From Candidatus Leptofilum gracile (lineage in GTDB: Bacteria; Chloroflexota; Anaerolineae; Promineifilales; Promineifilaceae): a stretch of 64,000 bases of DNA. Numbering within the stretch: position 1 is the first letter of the stretch; every line of letters begins with the position of its first letter. The stretch covers positions 62,001-126,000 of the forward strand of contig JADJOJ010000003.1 of NCBI GenBank assembly GCA_016713825.1, in the 5' to 3' direction. Positions 16,969 to 24,737 of this stretch are shown piece by piece. The translations under genes were made by a program, and so were the position numbers. The notes beneath the pieces were generated by a model, which made no database searches, had not been told where the DNA came from, and saw only the letters and a list, made by a program, of their open reading frames with translations.

Positions 16969-17355
16969 ATGAATTTGGAAATGATTGCCGGGAAGCGTAG
17001 AGACCCCGGCTTTTTTCGTGAAGTGTGGCAGCAGGCGCGTCTGGTTTATTATTTGCTGCGTGATCCGGAAGTGCCATTTTATTTGAAGCTGCTGCCGTTT
17101 ACGGCCGTTCTCTACCTGCTGTGGCCAATCGATCTTTTGCCCGATGTGTTGCTTGGTTTGGGGCAGTTGGATGATTTGACCGCTTTGTTGGTAAGCGCCA
17201 AGGTGTTCATCGAGCTGTCTCCGCCGCATGTGGTGGCGCGTTACCTGGACCAGATTCGGGTGCGTGATGGTTTTTTGGGCACAGATGATGTGAATGAGAA
17301 GATTATCATCGATCCGCAGGCGGATGCGGTAGAAAATGAAAAAGACCAGGCTTAA
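16969..17355 (+). CDS. DUF1232 (YkvA-like) membrane protein
   Basis: From the ATG at 16969 (AAAGGAAAAAAG upstream) the product is about 128 residues. The central segment PFTAVLYLLWPIDLLPDVLL is the DUF1232 signature, with the PIDLLPD core followed by GLGQLDDL. The family is small and its function is undefined; members have one or two membrane-embedded hairpin segments. A TTG at 16936 would add eleven residues but has no better site. An ACGGCCGT copy lies inside the signature region. Confidence 0.8.
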   Translation: MNLEMIAGKRRDPGFFREVWQQARLVYYLLRDPEVPFYLKLLPFTAVLYLLWPIDLLPDVLLGLGQLDDLTALLVSAKVFIELSPPHVVARYLDQIRVRDGFLGTDDVNEKIIIDPQADAVENEKDQA

Positions 17356-17368
17356 CCTGATCTTTTAT

Positions 17369-17467
17369 GGGTCTTTAGGGTCTTGCGGGGCAAACCTGTT
17401 TTTGCACCGAATTAACGCGAATTTTTGTGACATCGTTGCAAACCCCAGGAAATCCCAAAGAGCCTCT
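17369..17467 (+). repeat. Dispersed intergenic repeat with inverted arms (copy 1)
   Basis: The sequence GGGTCTTTAGGGTCTTGCGG continues to CAAACCTGTTTTTGCACCGA and ends with AAACCCCAGGAAATCCCAAA. The left and right ends are imperfect inverted arms. Reverse-complement relatives occur at about 47276-47346 and 47115-47150, and a same-orientation relative at about 51806-51945. Confidence 0.7.
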
Positions 17468-17468
17468 G

Positions 17469-18233
17469 TTATTTGTAACCAAACTGAATGGAGAAGCCCG
17501 GTGCGTGAAGCATCGGGCTTTTTTTGTTTAGAGGACGCCCATGTTTTCCAGCAGCCAGTCGCCGCCGATGTAGTACATGAAGATGAGAAAACCGCAGCAG
17601 CAGAGCAAAAGGATAACGGCCGTAATTGCAATAATCCTGTTGCGGCGGCGTTTTTGGCCGCTTCATCTTCGTCGGCGGAGGGACCAGGGGCGCGGTGGCC
17701 CGAGGGGCAGGTGGCGGTCCGGGAATCTCTAGCGGCCCCGGGGTGAATGGTGGCGACGGGTCTGGTTCCCAATCTGAGGGAACCTGGGGGTCTTCATCGT
17801 AGTAAGGCAGTTGGGGCAAGCCCCCTTCTAGCGCGTTATCCAGATCGTTGAGGCCGCTTTCCTGGTCGAGCATGCTGCCAAATCCGCTCTGGTCGAGCAT
17901 GGTCGCAGCGAGTGCGTCGCCAGTGGGCACCAGTTCGTACAGCAGGGTGACGCCGCTGCCCATGCTGATGGTGAAGCCAGGCTGCAAATCTACCGAGTCC
18001 GATTCCAGGCGTTGGCCGTTGACAAAGGTGCCGTTGGTGCTGCCTAAATCTTGCACCTGGTAGCCAGTTTCTGTTTGGGTGAAGCGGGCGTGCTGCCGCG
18101 ACACTTCGGGGTCGTTTAGGATGATGTCTGAGACGGGGTCGCGTCCGGCGGTGAGGGAGAAGGTGTCTAGCAAAAATTTTTCGCCAACTTTGGGACCTTT
18201 GCGTACGGTGAGTTGGTATAGGGTGTCTGCCAC
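17469..18233 (-). CDS. FHA-domain protein with C-terminal transmembrane anchor, frameshifted near the 3' end
   Basis: FHA domains bind phosphothreonine peptides. The N-terminal half carries the FHA core: GRDPVSDIILNDPEVSRQHA near 30 and DLGSTNGTFVNGQRL near 62. A Pro/Asp-rich linker follows (about 130-185). Past PPPTKMKRPK the open frame turns into unrelated sequence to 17469. With one A removed from the A5 run at 17651-17655 the gene reads RRRNRIIAITAVILLLCCCG, a transmembrane helix, and stops at 17528 after WLLENMGVL. So the native protein is about 235 residues with a C-terminal anchor. The start is a GTG inside an ACGGCCGTG motif, with AAAGGA upstream. Confidence 0.8.
   Translation of the reverse strand: MADTLYQLTVRKGPKVGEKFLLDTFSLTAGRDPVSDIILNDPEVSRQHARFTQTETGYQVQDLGSTNGTFVNGQRLESDSVDLQPGFTISMGSGVTLLYELVPTGDALAATMLDQSGFGSMLDQESGLNDLDNALEGGLPQLPYYDEDPQVPSDWEPDPSPPFTPGPLEIPGPPPAPRATAPLVPPPTKMKRPKTPPQQDYCNYGRYPFALLLRFSHLHVLHRRRLAAGKHGRPLNKKSPMLHAPGFSIQFGYK
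17495..17526 (+). terminator. Intrinsic terminator downstream of the DUF1232 gene
   Basis: AGCCCGGTGC pairs with GCATCGGGCT (one G-T pair) around a five-base loop and is followed by a T7 run. It lies directly next to the corrected FHA stop codon at 17528, serving convergent genes. Confidence 0.8.
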
Positions 18234-18302
18234 GGCCGTTTCCTTTAATCGTGCAGCGCTGAAACAAGAAAGTTCAGATGCGGGTGTGTGATACTGCTGC
18301 GC

Positions 18303-18332
18303 ATTTTAACCAAAAACGCGCGTCATTGGCAA
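18303..18332 (-). promoter_or_regulatory. Sigma-70 promoter of the FHA gene
   Basis: On the minus strand TTGCCA (18327-18332), an 18-base spacer and TAAAAT (18303-18308). The transcript would begin about 60 bases before the GTG start. Confidence 0.55.
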
Positions 18333-18344
18333 GCTGGCTGTTCT

Positions 18345-18421
18345 GTAATCAGTGGTCAGTGAGTCAGTAATCAGTTGGACACTGAATACTGAATACCGAT
18401 TACCGATTACCGATTACCGAT
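18345..18421. repeat. Two joined spacer word repeats (CAGTAATCAGT and ACCGATT families)
   Basis: GTAATCAGTGGTCAGTGAGT (family also at 9089-9162) passes into ATTACCGATTACCGATT words in tandem (family also at 6613-6687). It extends to the last codons of murJ: the stop region itself (18414-18421) is part of the ACCGATT run. Confidence 0.75.
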
Positions 18422-20105
18422 TCCGACGGCGCAGGCGAGCGGTGAGGGTGCGGTGCAGCATTTGCACTTCGGTGATGGTGAGCAGGCGCACCAGAGCCAG
18501 GAAGGCGACGAGACCCAGGCCACCCGCTAGGGCGACGAGGGTGAGTTTGCCCACAAAACCGGAGAGCGGCAGGAAGGCAACGGCCGTTTCCCCCACGCCA
18601 TACGCCACCAATCCCGTCACAAGCGAAGCCGCCAGCGCCTTCCAGATGGCGGTGCTGATGCCAAAACCGCGCAGGCCACCCAGCTGCCGCTGCAACAGCC
18701 AGAGCATGATCATGGTGTGGCAAAAATGTTTCACCGCGTCGGCCGCCATCAGGCTGTAGAGGCCGATGGCCGGCAGCAGCAGGACGGCCGTAATCGTGTA
18801 AATCACAATGCTGATGATGCCGGCCACGGCCGGACGCCAGGTATCTTTGCGGGCGTAGGAGGCAAACACCAGCATCTGGTCGATGGCCGCAAAGGGCAAT
18901 CCGGCCAGATAAACGCGCAGGACGGTGGCGGTTACGGCCGTATCCTGCGGCGTAAATTCCCCATGTTCCAACAGCAAAGCGATAATGGCGGGTGCGAGCG
19001 CAAACAGCCCGGCGGTGGCAGGCAGGATGAGCGTGAGCACCAGGCGCAGGCCACTGGCCAGGGTTTGCTTAAACTCCTGCACGCGGGCGGTGGCGGCGGC
19101 CGTGTCGCTGAGCTTGCTGGCGTGGTACGCCGTCACAATTTGGGAGAGCGTGGGCAGGGTGGCCATCGACAAGGCGGTGACGACGAGGCCGAGGGGGAAC
19201 TGGTACAGCGTGGTGGCGTAGGTCATGTAGGTCACGCTGTTGTCACCGGTGAGGATGGCCAGATTGTAGCTAATCCAGATGGCTACCTGATTAACAATCA
19301 AGCCCACCACAATGGGCGCGTACAAAATGAGAATGCGGCGCACGGCGGGATGCCGCCAGTTAAATTGAGGGCGGAAACGGCCGTCTCGCAGCGCAGGCAG
19401 CTGCAGCACAATCTGCAAAAAGGAGCCCAGCAGCAGGCCATAAACCAGGCTGTCGATGTGGTCCGGGCGCAGCAGGGCAATGATGACGATGGTGCCGTTA
19501 AACACAGTGGCGGTGAAGGCGGGCAGGGTGAACCGCTCCAGGGCGTACAGTACCCCGGTGAGGATGCTGGCAATCGACAAAAAGAGGACGGCGGGAGTCG
19601 CCAGGCGCATCATTTGTTCGGTAACGGCCGTTAAGCTGCCGTCAGAAAAGTTGCGGGCCCCGGCCAGCCAGGCGATTTGCGGGGTGAACAAATAAACCAG
19701 GGCGACGATGAACAGCAGAACGGCCGTTGCCAGGCTCAAAAAGCTGCTCACCACGCTCCATAACTCTTCCCGCCGCTCCTTGCTAGCCAGGTCGCTAAAC
19801 ACCGGCACCAGGGAGGAACTCACCATCTCGCCGCCAGTGATCAGGTTGAACAGGGTCATCGGCACCAGGGCGGCTACCGTGTACGCCCCCAGCAGATCCG
19901 ACGCACCAAACAGGTTCGATTTGACAATCTCGCGCACCAGACCGAGCACTCGACTGGTGATGTTGCCCACGGCCAAAACGGCCGCAGCCTTCACCACCCC
20001 TTTGTTTTGGCTGAGATTGGTGGGGGGAGACGGCCGTAATTCCTCATCCAGCGGCAGCGGGACGGGTTGGGTGGCGTCTTCTGTGGCGTCTTTTGAGTTG
20101 AGCAA
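18414..20105 (-). CDS. murJ: Lipid II flippase MurJ
   Basis: MurJ (MviN) flips lipid II across the cytoplasmic membrane, linking the MurG product made by the cluster to the left with polymerisation by FtsW/FtsI. The 563-residue protein has about 14 hydrophobic helices. The N-terminal family signature AVGNITSRVLGLVREIVKSN follows a 37-residue polar extension. Later conserved regions are PVFSDLASKERREELWSVVS near 105, and LYQFPLGLVVTALSMATLPT near 300. Its last codons lie inside an ATTACCG repeat and give LRRRNR. It carries six or so ACGGCCGT copies, among the densest in the window. Confidence 0.93.
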   Translation of the reverse strand: MLNSKDATEDATQPVPLPLDEELRPSPPTNLSQNKGVVKAAAVLAVGNITSRVLGLVREIVKSNLFGASDLLGAYTVAALVPMTLFNLITGGEMVSSSLVPVFSDLASKERREELWSVVSSFLSLATAVLLFIVALVYLFTPQIAWLAGARNFSDGSLTAVTEQMMRLATPAVLFLSIASILTGVLYALERFTLPAFTATVFNGTIVIIALLRPDHIDSLVYGLLLGSFLQIVLQLPALRDGRFRPQFNWRHPAVRRILILYAPIVVGLIVNQVAIWISYNLAILTGDNSVTYMTYATTLYQFPLGLVVTALSMATLPTLSQIVTAYHASKLSDTAAATARVQEFKQTLASGLRLVLTLILPATAGLFALAPAIIALLLEHGEFTPQDTAVTATVLRVYLAGLPFAAIDQMLVFASYARKDTWRPAVAGIISIVIYTITAVLLLPAIGLYSLMAADAVKHFCHTMIMLWLLQRQLGGLRGFGISTAIWKALAASLVTGLVAYGVGETAVAFLPLSGFVGKLTLVALAGGLGLVAFLALVRLLTITEVQMLHRTLTARLRRRNR

Positions 20106-20430
20106 AAGCGATTCCTTGAGCGCGTCGGTTTAAAAGGGAGATTGGAGACTAATTTCTTTGCATCCTAATCTCCAATCTCTAATCTCCACTCTCCATTAAA
20201 GCTGGGGTGCATTCTAGCGGATGGGCGGGGGCGGGGCAATGATTGTCAGCCTACGTTTTGGTTCTGTTTGGCCTGTGGGGTGAATCGCGTGCTGGGGCGA
20301 GGTCTTCCTCTCGCGCTGTGGCCGGTGTCCTCACCGTGCCACTTTTCTGGCCCATTTATTGAGGTTGCGTAATAGAAGCAGTTTGGGGAAGAACGGCCGT
20401 ATCTCACCCAACCACACTTCACATAAAATA
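20106..20430. other. Spacer with GAGATTGGAGA repeat and the first REP-like hairpin
   Basis: No gene is seen. It holds a GGAGATTGGAGAC word and its inverted form CTCCAATCTCTAATCTCC (about 20137-20200, family also at 25563-25600 and 47967-48020), then the REP-like hairpin listed separately, then one ACGGCCGT near 20393. Confidence 0.6.
20294..20346 (+). repeat. REP-like hairpin, copy 1
   Basis: A GGGGCGAGGTCTTCC leader precedes a palindrome pairing GTGGCCGGT with ACCGTGCCAC (20318-20342) and a TTTT tail. Copies 2 (21132-21184) and 3 (22662-22690) lie in the same orientation. The three bracket a RAYT transposase gene and a toxin-antitoxin pair. Confidence 0.75.
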
Positions 20431-20516
20431 TTATTTTGAAGACCGAATCCGAATCTTCGTAGGCGTCACGACTGTAAAGGCGTTGTGGAACTCAGGGGCA
20501 TGTTCTTGCACTGACT

Positions 20517-20783
20517 TTAAGAATAACGACGCCTTCTCCTGTGGCGATAAGCCATGCAATCGCAACAGCACAACCCCTGTGTTGCCTGCCCCTGTCGAAA
20601 AACCAATTCGCCAAAGTCCTTGTCAGACGTCAGCAGATCAGCCTGCTGCTCATTTGCCAGGTGCAAAACTTCCTCATCAGAGATACTTGGCGACATTTCA
20701 GCAATGTACCAAATGGTGTGACCTTCTTGGCGCAAACTTTCAACAATGGGGCGATCAATCCCCTCATCGGCTACAAAGTTCAT
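20517..20783 (-). pseudogene. DUF5615 PIN-like toxin, frameshifted
   Basis: DUF5615 proteins have a PIN-like nuclease fold and usually pair with DUF433 proteins as toxin-antitoxin modules. The N-terminus is well conserved: NFVADEGIDRPIVESLRQEG, then LLTSDKDFGELVF near 50, which supply the acidic PIN residues. After RQGQA the frame drifts into C- and R-rich sequence and stops at 20517. Adding one base near 20576-20592 restores NTGVVLLRLHGLSPQE and runs on to a stop at 20431-20433, giving about 117 residues. Start ATG overlaps the DUF433 stop (ATGA). Confidence 0.7.
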
Positions 20784-21022
20784 GCCGCGACTGGAAAGTT
20801 GGTGGGATAAACAATATCAGATCGTAGGGTTTGTGCTGCGTAAGCCAGGGCAGCTTGAATGCCCGCCAGCGTTAAACGGGGATGCGCTTCCAGCAATTGC
20901 TCAACCGTTTCCCCGGCAGCCAATTTATCCAGAATCATTTCAACCGTCAGGCGTGTTCCCCTTATCAATGGCTTGCCCATCAAAATTTTCGGATCAGAAA
21001 CTATCAAATTGTCATTCATCAT
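20780..21022 (-). CDS. DUF433 antitoxin-like protein
   Basis: The 80-residue product fits the DUF433 family: IVSDPKILMGKPLIRGTRLT, then VEMILDKLAAGETVEQLLEA and LTLAGIQAALAYA. The family has a winged-helix-like DNA-binding fold and works as VapB-type antitoxin to DUF5615. The ATG at 21022 has AGGTGAT upstream. A much longer frame reaching 21271 is not supported: it crosses a REP-like repeat and has no family similarity. The pair is flanked by REP copies 1 and 2. Confidence 0.85.
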   Translation of the reverse strand: MMNDNLIVSDPKILMGKPLIRGTRLTVEMILDKLAAGETVEQLLEAHPRLTLAGIQAALAYAAQTLRSDIVYPTNFPVAA

Positions 21023-21131
21023 TATCACCTGGGAATTATGATCTAATGGGGAGATTATAACAGAATCGCCTCTGTTTTGTCCTTTTGCCAAAATAATAGC
21101 GCAGTAAGCAAGAAAACGACCAGCTCCTGCT

Positions 21132-21184
21132 AGGGCGAGGTCTTCCCATCGTGCTGTGGCCGGTGTCCTCACCGCGCCACTTTT
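21132..21184 (+). repeat. REP-like hairpin, copy 2
   Basis: TAGGGCGAGGTCTTCC precedes the palindrome GTGGCCGGT/ACCGCGCCAC (21156-21180) and TTTT. Only about five differences separate it from copy 1. It lies about 65 bases upstream of the RAYT gene. Confidence 0.8.
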
Positions 21185-21248
21185 GTGGTCTGCCTCGAAA
21201 GTTGATTTAGCCCCACTACGTTGACTGCACGCTAAACATTCCACTACA

Positions 21249-21803
21249 ATGAGCCACATGGAAACTGCCAAAATTCAGGAGGGGGCAGGTGTTTACTATC
21301 TCACATTTACAGTGGTTCATTGGCTACCTGTATTTGTGGCTGCTGAACCGTGCCTCATCTTTACGGAAAGCCTTAACTACTGCTACCAACACAAAAGTTT
21401 ACGCATCAACGCTTTTGTCATTATGCCCACTCATGCCCACGTCATGCTATTTGACGCGGATTTTGATAATGAGCGGCTAAACAAGACCGTAACAGCCATG
21501 CGCCAATTTACCGGACGGCAGTTAGCCAATTATTGCCATGAAAAGATGCCAGCAGTCTACGGACAGGTGATTGGTACACCACGGCGTAAAGATCGAGCCA
21601 ACCAGTTTTGGCAGCAGAGCAAGCATCCCGTTGCCATTTGGTCAGAGGAATTTTGGCGGACGAAGTTTGATTATTTACACGACAATCCACGCCGGAAGGG
21701 GCTGGTTCATGAGGCGGCCGATTGGCGGTTTTCTTCTGCGGCGTATTGGCTGCGGGAGCAGGTGGCGGAGTGTGATGTGAAGTTGACGGGTGTGGCATGG
21801 TAG
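21249..21803 (+). CDS. REP-associated tyrosine transposase (RAYT, Y1/IS200-like)
   Basis: This is a single-stranded DNA transposase of the Y1 HUH group. The 184-residue product has INAFVIMPTHAHVMLFD near 53, giving the HxH metal motif (H-A-H), and FDYLHDNPRRKGLVHEAADW near 145, the RAYT equivalent of Y-x-H-N-N-P-V-K-A-G with the catalytic tyrosine. RAYTs are domesticated enzymes that move or maintain REP hairpins; here REP-like hairpins lie on both sides. An ATG at 21258 is an alternative start; no good ribosome site precedes either. The gene appears intact. Confidence 0.88.
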   Translation: MSHMETAKIQEGAGVYYLTFTVVHWLPVFVAAEPCLIFTESLNYCYQHKSLRINAFVIMPTHAHVMLFDADFDNERLNKTVTAMRQFTGRQLANYCHEKMPAVYGQVIGTPRRKDRANQFWQQSKHPVAIWSEEFWRTKFDYLHDNPRRKGLVHEAADWRFSSAAYWLREQVAECDVKLTGVAW

Positions 21804-21987
21804 CGGGTGGTTGTAGTAAGGCGGCGCGGCCAGAGGCCGGGCCGCAGCCGGATGAGGTTTCGCGCTGGGCGAAGACCGCGCCGGAGCAGGGGGGCTCATA
21901 GAGGCTCCAATCTCGAACTGGATATTCCAAAATGTTGGTTTGCTCCCAACGAGAGAATTGCTCCCTTTGAGCAATTAGAAGGTGGTT

Positions 21988-22626
21988 ATGAGTCTTATAA
22001 TCGTGGGGATTTTCCCCATAGGAATATTTTTACTGATAAGGTTTGGAGTATTAAAGTCTTGGTATATTTTAAAAACTCTGCCAGGATTACTTTCAGGCAG
22101 GATGATGTATGCCGCGTTGCCATTTGGGATTAGTTTCCTTTTAAGCGGCATTGTTGCATCACTGCCAAACTATAATGGCCGCGAACCTGGTTTGCTAAAT
22201 CTAACTCTGCTTTTTGGCCCAGTTTTTGGTTTCTGGTTCATGTACCGACCGCCAAGGTGGATAAAACCTAGCTGGCTACAATGGCTAGAGCAGGAATATG
22301 GATATTGCCTGCCTATCCTCCTCGAGGAGGGGCAAAAGATGAATCGTTGGCAGTGGGAGGCGCAGGTTAGAACCCGTGCCGGGATGAAGGCTTGGATTAA
22401 TGATGTGTTTGCCCACCGTCGTGAAGATATTGAGTTTGCCTGGCAAATAGAAAAATTCGCGTTAATAGCCCAAAAAACAGATGTGATCAAGCCAGGAATG
22501 ATTGCGAAAGGTAATGTTCCCGTCCATCGACGAGATGATGTGATGATTACCCGTGAGGAAATCGACGCTGTTGTTGCCGTTCAAAATGCACAGTATCGGC
22601 CTGATGAAAAATATATTCGCCGTTAA
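21988..22626 (+). CDS. Hypothetical membrane protein
   Basis: I do not recognise a family. From the ATG at 21988 (AGAAGGTGG upstream) the product is about 212 residues. Three hydrophobic helices come first (SLIIVGIFPIGIFLLI, ALPFGISFLLSGIVA, LNLTLLFGPVFGFWF), then a charged cytoplasmic domain of about 140 residues with no motif I can name. The local DNA is more AT-rich than its neighbours and has no ACGGCCGT, which suggests recent acquisition along with the RAYT and toxin-antitoxin genes. Confidence 0.65.
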   Translation: MSLIIVGIFPIGIFLLIRFGVLKSWYILKTLPGLLSGRMMYAALPFGISFLLSGIVASLPNYNGREPGLLNLTLLFGPVFGFWFMYRPPRWIKPSWLQWLEQEYGYCLPILLEEGQKMNRWQWEAQVRTRAGMKAWINDVFAHRREDIEFAWQIEKFALIAQKTDVIKPGMIAKGNVPVHRRDDVMITREEIDAVVAVQNAQYRPDEKYIRR

Positions 22627-22661
22627 TGCCCCCTGCACCGGCAACATTTTCATTATGAGCT

Positions 22662-22690
22662 GTGGCCGGTCTCCAGACCGTGCCACTTTT
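22662..22690 (+). repeat. REP-like hairpin, copy 3
   Basis: A palindrome pairing GTGGCCGGT with ACCGTGCCAC (22662-22686), followed by TTTT. The GGGCGAGGTCTTCC leader of copies 1 and 2 is absent. It follows the 21988-22626 gene by about 35 bases and could terminate its transcript. Confidence 0.7.
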
Positions 22691-22728
22691 CTTGCCTCAT
22701 GTAATGCTGACGCATTGACTGGAAAAAC

Positions 22729-23511
22729 CTAATGGGAAGCCAACGCACCTTGCTGCCGTGCCCGCTGCAAGCAAGTTGAGAAAACCAGCCAGCCTATCCC
22801 AAGCACAACAAATGTGTGCAAGGTTAAGCCAGCCAATTCTGCTATGTTCACAAATCCAGGTAAAAAGGTCATTTGGCGCAGCAGCGAGATGCCCCACGTC
22901 ATGGGGAAGCCACATTTCAAGAAGGTAAAAATCAGCCCCAAGCCATCCAAGGGCACCAAAGCGCCTGACAGCAGCAAAGCCAAATTGCCAATGACGCTGC
23001 TAACACTGCTGACGCTTTTGTAAAGCAGCGCCAGGCCAGCCAGGGTAAAACCAACACCGCAACTGCCCAGCAACAGCAGCAGCGTGATTAAAATGGTCGC
23101 GGGTGTGAATGGCAGCGTTAAGCCTAAAGCCAACGATAGGACAGTCGCCAACAGTGCGGTCTCCAACCCCAGGCGCAGTGTCATGACGACAGTTCGCAGA
23201 GTGATGGTTTTCTCGAAAGCAACGGTTGTCAGGGTGATATTTTCCAGCGTGCCTACCACAGATTCTTCTTCCACCATCGTGGGGATGGCCACCATCAGCT
23301 TCATGCACAAATACCAAACCAAAAAACCAATGAGGGATTGCAGCTGCCGCGCCGCGCCGTAATCGCTGCCGTAGCGGGTGGCCAGGCTGTCAAATAGCAG
23401 CATCAGGACGGGAAAGATAATGGCGTGAACGACAACAGAACTGATCGTGCTCCAGCGGTAGGAGTGCCATAGGGCGGTGAATCGTTGGGCTTCATTGAGA
23501 AATAAGGTCAT
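22729..23511 (-). CDS. ABC-2 type transporter permease
   Basis: The 260-residue product has six hydrophobic helices in the ABC-2 arrangement: ISSVVVHAIIFPVLMLL near 27, then LIGFLVWYLCMKLMVAIPTM near 66, the conserved EEESVVGTLENITLT coupling-type segment near 90, and four more helices to the C-terminus. The ATG at 23511 with AAAGGAA upstream is preferred over one at 23652, whose extra 47 residues are translated from a CGCAGAGG-type intergenic repeat. No ATPase gene lies next to it, so its partner is unknown. Confidence 0.8.
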   Translation of the reverse strand: MTLFLNEAQRFTALWHSYRWSTISSVVVHAIIFPVLMLLFDSLATRYGSDYGAARQLQSLIGFLVWYLCMKLMVAIPTMVEEESVVGTLENITLTTVAFEKTITLRTVVMTLRLGLETALLATVLSLALGLTLPFTPATILITLLLLLGSCGVGFTLAGLALLYKSVSSVSSVIGNLALLLSGALVPLDGLGLIFTFLKCGFPMTWGISLLRQMTFLPGFVNIAELAGLTLHTFVVLGIGWLVFSTCLQRARQQGALASH

Positions 23512-23632
23512 CGTGAATTCCTTTGAGGATGAAAAGCGGGTCACAGAGTTACGCAGAGGAGGCGCAGAGGTGCACAGAGGGAAAGCGTTTTGGTTTCTCA
23601 TAGTTGGTGTCGTCTTTGTTTGGGACTGGGAC

Positions 23633-23662
23633 TTGACAACGGCCGTTCCCATCCAGTATTAT
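23633..23662 (+). promoter_or_regulatory. Sigma-70 promoter of the 23732-24666 operon
   Basis: TTGACA (23633-23638), an 18-base spacer and TATTAT (23657-23662). The spacer contains an ACGGCCGTT motif directly after the -35. Confidence 0.7.
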
Positions 23663-23669
23663 ACAAATA

Positions 23670-23686
23670 AGTTTGTAATACAAACT
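23670..23686. promoter_or_regulatory. Palindromic operator AGTTTGTA-A-TACAAACT
   Basis: Perfect 8-base arms around one base, centred about 16 bases after the -10. The outer flanks also mirror each other (ACAAATA at about 23663 and TATTTGT at about 23705). It is the likely autoregulatory site of the winged-helix regulator encoded by the second gene of the operon. Confidence 0.6.
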
Positions 23687-23731
23687 AAAATAGTAACGCA
23701 AATCTATTTGTAAAGTCCAAAGGGGGTCAAA

Positions 23732-24361
23732 ATGAACGATTTAAACAAAACCATTCGTCGCACCCAGCAATATTGGTTTGAAGATGGCCTGGTGGAGCTG
23801 CTGCTGGGGCTGCTGTTTCTGGTGTTGAGCGGCCTCTTTTGGTGGCAGGTTTCCAGCGATTCCGAGTATGCACCGTTGGTAGGCGGCATTGCCATGCCCT
23901 TCCTCATTACACTCGGCGCAATTTTGATGGGGGTTGCGCTGCGCTGGCTTAAGCAGCGGCTAGTTTATCCTCGCACCGGCTTTGTGACCTACGCCAAACC
24001 GACCCACAAACAGCGCGGCCTGAGCGGCTTGCTTGGTTTGCTAATTGGGGCGGGAACGGCCGTGGCCATCACCCAGATAGACATTGCCAATCTGGCTACC
24101 GCATTCATTGGCGCGGGTGTCGGCTTTGGCCTGTTTGTCATCGGCGTGCGCTTTGGCTTGATGCGCTTTTGGGCATTGGCGGTATGGGCTGTGGTCGTAG
24201 GCGTCACCATTGCCTTTTTGGGGATAGATGAGTCGGTGGCGTCTACCTACGCTTTGGGGTTGGTGGGGTTAGGCTTGATGGTTTCTGGCGGCTTTGCTTT
24301 CTGGCGCTATTGGCAAAATAGCGAGCCGGGCAGCGACGAGCCGATGGAGGCGTTGTCATGA
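23732..24361 (+). CDS. Membrane protein partnered with a winged-helix regulator
   Basis: No named family is certain. The 209-residue protein has about six hydrophobic helices (GLVELLLGLLFLVLSGLFWW first) and a short cytoplasmic loop of basic residues near 70-90. AAAGGGGG lies just before the ATG. It ends overlapping the next gene by four bases (ATGA). Membrane-protein/winged-helix pairs of this type are common in Gram-positive bacteria and Chloroflexota, and the regulator usually represses its own operon. No substrate can be inferred. Confidence 0.75.
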   Translation: MNDLNKTIRRTQQYWFEDGLVELLLGLLFLVLSGLFWWQVSSDSEYAPLVGGIAMPFLITLGAILMGVALRWLKQRLVYPRTGFVTYAKPTHKQRGLSGLLGLLIGAGTAVAITQIDIANLATAFIGAGVGFGLFVIGVRFGLMRFWALAVWAVVVGVTIAFLGIDESVASTYALGLVGLGLMVSGGFAFWRYWQNSEPGSDEPMEALS

Positions 24362-24666
24362 CCGATTTTAAGCAGATGCTGGAGACGGACCGGCTGATTC
24401 ACGAACCGGCGCGGCTCATCATCATGGCGCTGCTGTATGGCGTGGAAAATGCGGATTTCACCTTCTTGCTGCGCGAGACGGGGCTGACGCGGGGCAACCT
24501 GTCGTTCCACCTGAGCAAGCTGGAAGAGGGGGCGTACGTGGCCATCGAGAAGACGTTTAAGGGGAAACGGCCGCATACGCTGTGCAATTTGACGGCAAAC
24601 GGCCGTACCGCCTTCAACCGCTACCGCCAACAGCTGCAAGACGCCGCCAATTCGTTACCCGATTAA
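24358..24666 (+). CDS. Winged-helix transcriptional regulator (PF13601-like)
   Basis: The 102-residue protein is a single winged helix. LIHEPARLIIMALLYG is the first helix, ADFTFLLRETGLTRGNLSFH the recognition region near 37, LSKLEEGAYVAIEKTFKGKR the wing and HTLCNLTANGRTAFNRYRQQ the C-terminal helix. These match the small MarR/ArsR-related family PF13601. Coupled translation with the upstream membrane protein and the AGTTTGTA palindrome at the operon promoter point to autoregulation. Confidence 0.87.
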   Translation: MTDFKQMLETDRLIHEPARLIIMALLYGVENADFTFLLRETGLTRGNLSFHLSKLEEGAYVAIEKTFKGKRPHTLCNLTANGRTAFNRYRQQLQDAANSLPD

Positions 24667-24737
24667 CCTCCGTCCGAAAAGGGTGGCAGGGATTGGCTCG
24701 GGGGTCATACGGCCGTATTCGATAAATGAGGCTCATA

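Noticed and set aside
20780..21271. A 163-residue version of the DUF433 protein
   Set aside because: The extra N-terminal 83 residues cross REP-like copy 2 and the divergent RAYT promoter region, with no family match; the ATG at 21022 has a good ribosome site.
21807..22133. Arg-rich frame of 108 codons after the RAYT gene
   Set aside because: It reads a GC-rich hairpin-like segment and then overlaps the better supported 21988-22626 gene in another frame.
22729..23652. A 307-residue version of the ABC-2 permease
   Set aside because: The first 47 residues are translated from a CGCAGAGG-type intergenic repeat; the ATG at 23511 with AAAGGAA is preferred.
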